A DNA stretch of 64,000 nt from Zoroaster sp. YZ-2022 (taxonomy: Eukaryota > Echinodermata > Asteroidea > Forcipulatida > Zoroasteridae), in the NCBI GenBank assembly GCA_029582265.1, contig CM055822.1, positions 40,321,067 through 40,385,066 of the forward strand, given 5' to 3'. The notes beneath the pieces were generated by a model. It was not told the DNA's origin. It searched no databases and worked only from the letters and a program-made list of their open reading frames with translations. How positions within the stretch are numbered: position 1 is the first letter of the stretch; the number at the start of each line of letters is the position of its first letter. A program made the translations under genes and the position numbers. Shown in pieces: positions 58,984-64,000 of this stretch.

Positions 58984-60480
58984 TTTCCTGAAATCATCAG
59001 TGTTACCGACGTGCCACAGGGGCTCGCCGGGAACAAATGAGTATTGTTTTCAGGTGTGCCAAAAGAACACCACTATGCCCAAGAAATATATACAATATTG
59101 AGCCAATAGCTGGACAATGGGGTTGAAAGGGTTATTATACAGGTAGTGTAAAACACAAAAGACTCGTGCAAGCCACAATGAATGTTTTCTCACTCGTCCG
59201 TGCTCTTCTTTACTAACGTTTACTCATAAATCCGCTCAATTCTTTCTGCACAATTATATTTTTAGTAAATTGTATAGTTCACTTAAAATTTTTCCTCCGA
59301 CGAGGGAGCCCTCCTCTCGCCACTGGCAGATTTTATTATTCATTGTTTCATTCCCAGAAAAAAACACAGAATGGCTGAGAGTCATTGATATCCTAAAGGG
59401 GACCATTCCACATATCTTAGAAGGTGTCAGTTCCCAGAGCTGTGTAGTTTTTTTTTCTGCAGGCTGGAAAAGAAATTGCTGCCATATGTCTGCAACAAAA
59501 TCAACCATCCATTAGTGTAAACATGAAAGACCTGCCCCCCAAATCTAACTCCACTGATAAGTGGAACCATCTGTTGACAAGCATCCAGACTGTGTTGTTT
59601 GAAGTGTCTTATGCGACAGCTAGTGCTAGGCATAACTTCCACCCCCAGACAGAGTGTTGCTGAGGTTGGGTCTACATATGCTGGAGAGATAAACCAGACG
59701 GCTGTTCACTGTTTGCAGATTATACAGGAGATACAGATACACTACACAGCCGTTGTGTGTCATCTGGGTTAGTAAGCCACCAAACAATAGCTGGGCATGT
59801 GTGGAAGTCATTTGGATGTAAAGAAGTCAATGGGGAATGCAGAGAACAATTGTTAATATAATTACAACCTGCGACGCGTGAGCCCCTACTGTTTTTTTTT
59901 TACAGTAGGTAAATTAGGTGCCACTGAAAAGAGGGAGGGGTTATGCCAACGTCTTGTCATCTGAGGGGGTTGAAAAATAATTCTAGACAATAGCAGGGCA
60001 TGGGGAGAGTCATTTGGATGTAAAAAAGTCAATGGGAATGCGAGAGAACAATTTTAATATAATTAATTCCCTAAGCGGGGGATAGGGGTGCCACTGGAAA
60101 GTGGAGAGGTGCCACGTTCGAATAAAGTCGTGGAGTAGGTCCCTCGTCGGAGTGGTTTTAAAACTAGTAATGAAATTGGAGCGTAATGATAGCAAATGAA
60201 TCGGTACAGTGTGCACGATTATTGGATAAAGAAAAAACATATCGCATACAGTTGTACTTTAAACGGATGTCTGCACAGCTTCACTGTATTTTAATGCATT
60301 TTTTAACAGTATTACTTCAACTAATAACACCAATATGTTTAGTATGACATCTTTTAAACCAAGATCAAATTGCAACGTCGAATGGGTGAATGCGTCAACT
60401 AACGAAATTAAAACAAACAATAAAACAAAGTGATCACTATAAAAAAGATAAAAATAATAAGAAATTTAAGGATCGAACAA
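58984..60480. other. Non-coding stretch with a short duplication
   Basis: CAATAGCTGGGCATG…GTCATTTGGATGTAAAGAAGTC…ATAATTA at about 59784-59870 recurs at about 59987-60064, spaced about 203 bases apart. Frames at 59254-59811 overlap on both strands and show nothing familiar. Confidence 0.4.
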
Positions 60481-60489
60481 TAATATGAA

Positions 60490-60760
60490 AGCATTGGTGT
60501 AGTTCAAAAACCGAAACTGATTGTATACTCTGGTGTAGTTCTGGTGCGCGTTCCTTATTATTTTAAAATTAGCACCAAAACTGCACCCAGTGGTGCTGAA
60601 CCCCACAGTTTTAGTGTGAGTTTTTGTGTGTGTTCTGGTATAGCATTGTGTGAGTGTTTAAATCCTACACCAAACCCGCACCACATTTGCAGCTCTGATG
60701 CAGTTTTCGTGAATATTAAATTAGCATGATTGTTAACCTTACACTGAAATTGCACCACCG
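60490..60760. repeat. TGGTGTA/TGCACCA-rich repeat
   Basis: Repeated TGGTGTAGTTC, AGCACCAAAACTGCACC, TACACCAAACCCGCACC in both orientations. Related blocks are at 62610-62660 and 63225-63440. Non-coding. Confidence 0.55.
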
Positions 60761-61295
60761 CAATTCGCATCTTAACAATTCTCATAAAATTAAGTATGGT
60801 GCATACTATTCTTTCTTCTAAACTAACCATTTCCTATCTCTGAGTTCAGAAATATTGGTTGAAATAGTACTGATTTATCTATTATTTACAGGGCAAGGTC
60901 TGGTATCGTGGTATATGACATGTACATGTACATGGTGCTTGTACATGCTACATGATGCTACACGAAATACATTACAGAAAACACTGCATAAAATTACTTA
61001 CACAATATCGTCACGATCAATAGGGCATGTAATTGAATGCTAGTTTTAGAATTTACTTGATATGATATGATGAGGTCATTTGTGTATTACCGTTGTTACT
61101 GCACATTATGAGGCAGTTAATTATCATTCATTGTGTTCATCTTCGGAAACCCATTTTGTGCCTTGTTGAAAGTCTCTGCACTGATCGCGAACGATACTGC
61201 TCTTGTAAACTGAACATTACAACAGCATGAAAAAATATTCTCTTTTGGAATATTTTGGGAAGAAGTAGAAAGGGTGTTGGGTCTTGGATAAATCC

Positions 61296-61700
61296 ATCAT
61301 GTATCCTCGATAATAATAATAATAATATGTATAGATTTTGAAGCGCGCACATATCCACCCTGCTGGGCGCTCAAGGCGCGGAAACAAAGAAAAAAACATT
61401 AATACAAACAATATACAATGATAGCATAGGGAAAACAAATTATGTACCGAGATACATGTACCTACAATGCAATTACAAATATACATCATCTTTGAAGAGT
61501 TGTGACATAAAGATGAGTTTTTAAGCCATCGACTTGAATCTGGATTTATACTATGAAGCAAGATTTGAGTTTAGTTGGAAGATGATTCCAGAGTCTCGGA
61601 GCTGCGACAGAAAACGACCTATCACCCCAGTTCCGTTTTGAAGTTGGTTCCTTGAGTCTGTATGAAGATGGCACAGTGATTATCCTTACAATGTATTGCT
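61296..61700 (-). mobile_element. 3' end of a CR1/L2-type LINE
   Basis: Read on the minus strand, it encodes the familiar RSFSVAAPRLWN..P..LKS end of a non-LTR reverse transcriptase, then GCGCCTTGAGCGCCCAGCAGG, then an ATTATTATTATT tail (61308-61327). Only the 3' few hundred bases are present; frames are broken. Confidence 0.78.
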
Positions 61701-62600
61701 TCTTCATCACGCATCAATATGAGAGAACTGTTAAGAAAACAAAATACAAAATGATTTGATAAGAAAACAAATAAATATATGTAAACACAAAGAAAAGAAA
61801 ATGGCTGATAAATTGTAACTTAGAATTACATTTTATGTCCCATACAATATTGGGGGATTAGATGGATCAACGTGAGTATACATAGATGATATTTTATACA
61901 CACCTGTTCAGACACAATCCCACTAGACTAGCACACAAACTTTTCAAATATGTTTTTATAGCCATAATAATGATAAACATCACAACATAGTCAACCTAAA
62001 TGTAGACACCATCCTTTATATTTCGATTGATAACTTTCAAGAGTTCAAAACAATTTTGCACGAAATGAAAGTATACAAAGAGTTAAATAGGCATAACGTT
62101 AAGCTTTGATTCTTTTGTGTTTTTTCACAACGTTAGTTTGGAAAGTGTATATATATTTTTATATGTGTATACATATGCAGCATTAAATATCACTATGCAC
62201 AACTGGTTGGATTTTAACAAATTGTGTAATATGCCTATACAGGTGATACAGTATTAAACGAGCTACATATTTTGTGAGCAAAACTCATAATTTCTCTGAA
62301 AAACAATATATTAACTTTACCAATGCAGTTATATCACTGAATATTGCTGAATACCAAGCTTCAAGGTCTAAGTCCTACACAACTGTACACATGTATATCA
62401 CATATGACAGATGATGCATTTTGATTATTTCATATCAAGATTTATGGCAGTACACAACATGTTTCATGATTTTACCACAGAAAGTGCAGCCCAGTTGAAA
62501 ACTGCCAAATTAAGATTTCAACATGGCTACTAATGCAATGCATTATGGGACCATGCTTTTGATTTTTTCCATGGACACAGTAATTGCCCTGTGTACAATC
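61701..62600. other. AT-rich non-coding stretch
   Basis: No gene, RNA or repeat recognised. Confidence 0.4.
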
Positions 62601-62609
62601 ACATATAGA

Positions 62610-63440
62610 ACAGATACACACCAAAACTGTGCCAAAACTGCACCACAACTGCACCAGAAAATTGCCACTCAACCACAATGCAGTCATCGATGGGTTTTCC
62701 ATTTGAATAACATACTGTTGTACAAAGCCTATATGTCCAATATGTACATTTGAATATGTACATGCCTTATATGTACATGCACATATAATACATAGTAAAT
62801 GTGATAAAACAGCAAAAACAATGCTTTCTTTTAAATCCAATAGGGCCTAAATATTCCAGTGATCCTCATGCAGTAAAATTAACTGGTTACAAGGATAAGA
62901 ATTTCTATAGCCAGTAATTACTTGGAATTAAATATAGCTTACCGGAAGGTAGGGGTGGTGGGGGTTAAGAATGGTCACAATTTAAAGGCCCCAGGCTCCG
63001 CGTTTGTTTTTAAGCACCATTGTAAATTTACTGTTTTAATATGTGTTCCCACTTTTTTACCTGTGTTCTCCCCATTTATTGCCTCCCCTGGATCCGCCCC
63101 ATCATCAGTACTACAAAATTTGTGATGAAACAACTAAGATTAAAACAAACAACAACTGATGTTATTGTTTTACAGTGTCCAAATAAAGTATGTGGAAGAG
63201 TTTTTGGGTGTTACATTTGGTGTACATTGGATGGAGTACTTCAGTAACTATTGGTGTAGTTTTTATTGGTGTATGTTTGTGGAGTTAGTTTTATTAATTT
63301 TCAGATGTCCAAAATGTGCAAGAGATTCTGGTGTACATTTGGTGTAGTCCCATTTTGTATGAAGGAGTGGTGCATGTTTGCGTACACCAAACATGCACAC
63401 ACTGTAATAGTGCACCAAATGAGTTGGTGTACAAAACTCC
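62610..63440. repeat. Cluster of TGGTGTA/TGCACCA repeats
   Basis: GCCAAAACTGCACCACAACTGCACC near 62630 and TTGGTGTAGTTTTTATTGGTGTATG near 63252. GTGCATGTTTGCGTACACCAAACATGCACAC near 63370 is a near-perfect dyad. The short frames here are by-products. CCCTGGATCCGCCCC at 63087 resembles a hAT MITE end. Confidence 0.5.
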
Positions 63441-63588
63441 ATTTGTAAGGGATACTACCAGTTCTTTTCAGAGCTTTTCTAAATATTCAAAAAAAGAGAT
63501 CATTACCATGTCATTAAAAAATAAATTTACTTGAAGGCTTCAGCGTTTTGTCCTGATGAATTCCTTGTTATTTTTGTTTGTTCACTCT

Positions 63589-63999
63589 TTAATTTACAAA
63601 TCTAAAAGTAGTAAAGAATGATGGTGCAATCCCATTCAGTGACACTCCATCTTTGTTGACTTTTTTGTTTTGTTTTTCGGATTGGCATTTACTTCTCATA
63701 ACAATTGAAATACAGTGGATCCGAATCTGACGACTATTTCCAATGTTTGGTCCATTTGACACAATAACATTTGTGGGAATGAGATAGACCTTTTGTTTGA
63801 AGGTACCAATAATGACCGATTGGTCAAAAAGGGGAAACGTCGTAGAAAGATACAGGATATTTTTTTCAGATCCTTTAGTAGCAAACAGGGGCCAATTCGT
63901 TACCGCATACACTATGCGCGCCAGAGTACCTGCCAATTGAGCGCGAATTATGTTTTGACGTGATGATAACAACGCCATGAACAACGCAACGTTGTACAT
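63589..63999 (-). CDS. Hypothetical ORF reaching the window edge
   Basis: A 136-codon minus-strand frame begins at the last bases of the window (MYNVALFMALLSSRQNIIRA) and ends at 63589. No motif recognised; it may be partial. The frame is the longest in this part of the window, but its composition does not prove coding. Confidence 0.2.
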   Translation of the reverse strand: MYNVALFMALLSSRQNIIRAQLAGTLARIVYAVTNWPLFATKGSEKNILYLSTTFPLFDQSVIIGTFKQKVYLIPTNVIVSNGPNIGNSRQIRIHCISIVMRSKCQSEKQNKKVNKDGVSLNGIAPSFFTTFRFVN

Positions 64000-64000
64000 G

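Overview
The window is eukaryotic and almost certainly from an animal. It carries an exon-intron gene for a sodium-coupled SLC6 neurotransmitter transporter with GT-AG introns, a CR1/L2-type LINE, tRNA-derived SINEs, Tc1/mariner, piggyBac and hAT transposons, (TA)n microsatellites and AT-rich non-coding DNA. There is nothing bacterial in it. The repeat load suggests a marine invertebrate; I cannot name the species. Single-base indels, mostly in homopolymer runs, break both host and transposon reading frames. Draft long-read base errors are therefore a serious alternative to real decay throughout.

Layout. 1-2739: AT-rich DNA with a 1.6-kb TIR element and a fold-back repeat. 2740-17004: a 14.3-kb giant palindrome, the centrepiece of the window. 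17005-30527: an SLC6 monoamine-transporter-like gene (+), with a LINE in one intron and a Tc1/mariner element, (TA)n arrays and SINEs in another. 30528-33461: a minisatellite and a possible signal-peptide exon. 33462-39088: a second copy of the TIR element, split by 4.4 kb of tandemly duplicated DNA. 39091-49660: mostly non-coding. 49669-51687: a hAT-like non-autonomous element. 53338-55237: fold-back elements and a tRNA-derived SINE. About 57120-58983: a decayed piggyBac transposase (-). 60.5-63.5 kb: TGGTGTA-type repeats and a LINE tail.

The palindrome has two inverted arms of about 5.85 kb (once a nested hAT insertion is removed) around a 1.7-kb non-coding spacer made largely of two minisatellites. 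Each arm carries the same two genes, reading from the terminus inward. The first is a small double zinc-binding protein. The second is a roughly 1,250-codon protein-primed type-B DNA polymerase of Polinton/Maverick type, with exonuclease motifs, an EndoVII-like Cys/His insert and polymerase motifs A, B and C. The termini are 5'-AG...CT-3' and are flanked by TTTCG on both sides, as expected for Polinton-style integration. No integrase, protease, packaging ATPase or capsid gene is visible. The working hypothesis is a reduced, polymerase-centred, palindromic Polinton relative that relies on another element for integration. Both polymerase copies are disrupted in this assembly.

The SLC6 gene has recognisable exons from the N-terminus to the stop codon, with good splice sites. 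The exon for the second half of TM6 through TM7 cannot be found, and the intron where it belongs holds a 5'-truncated LINE.
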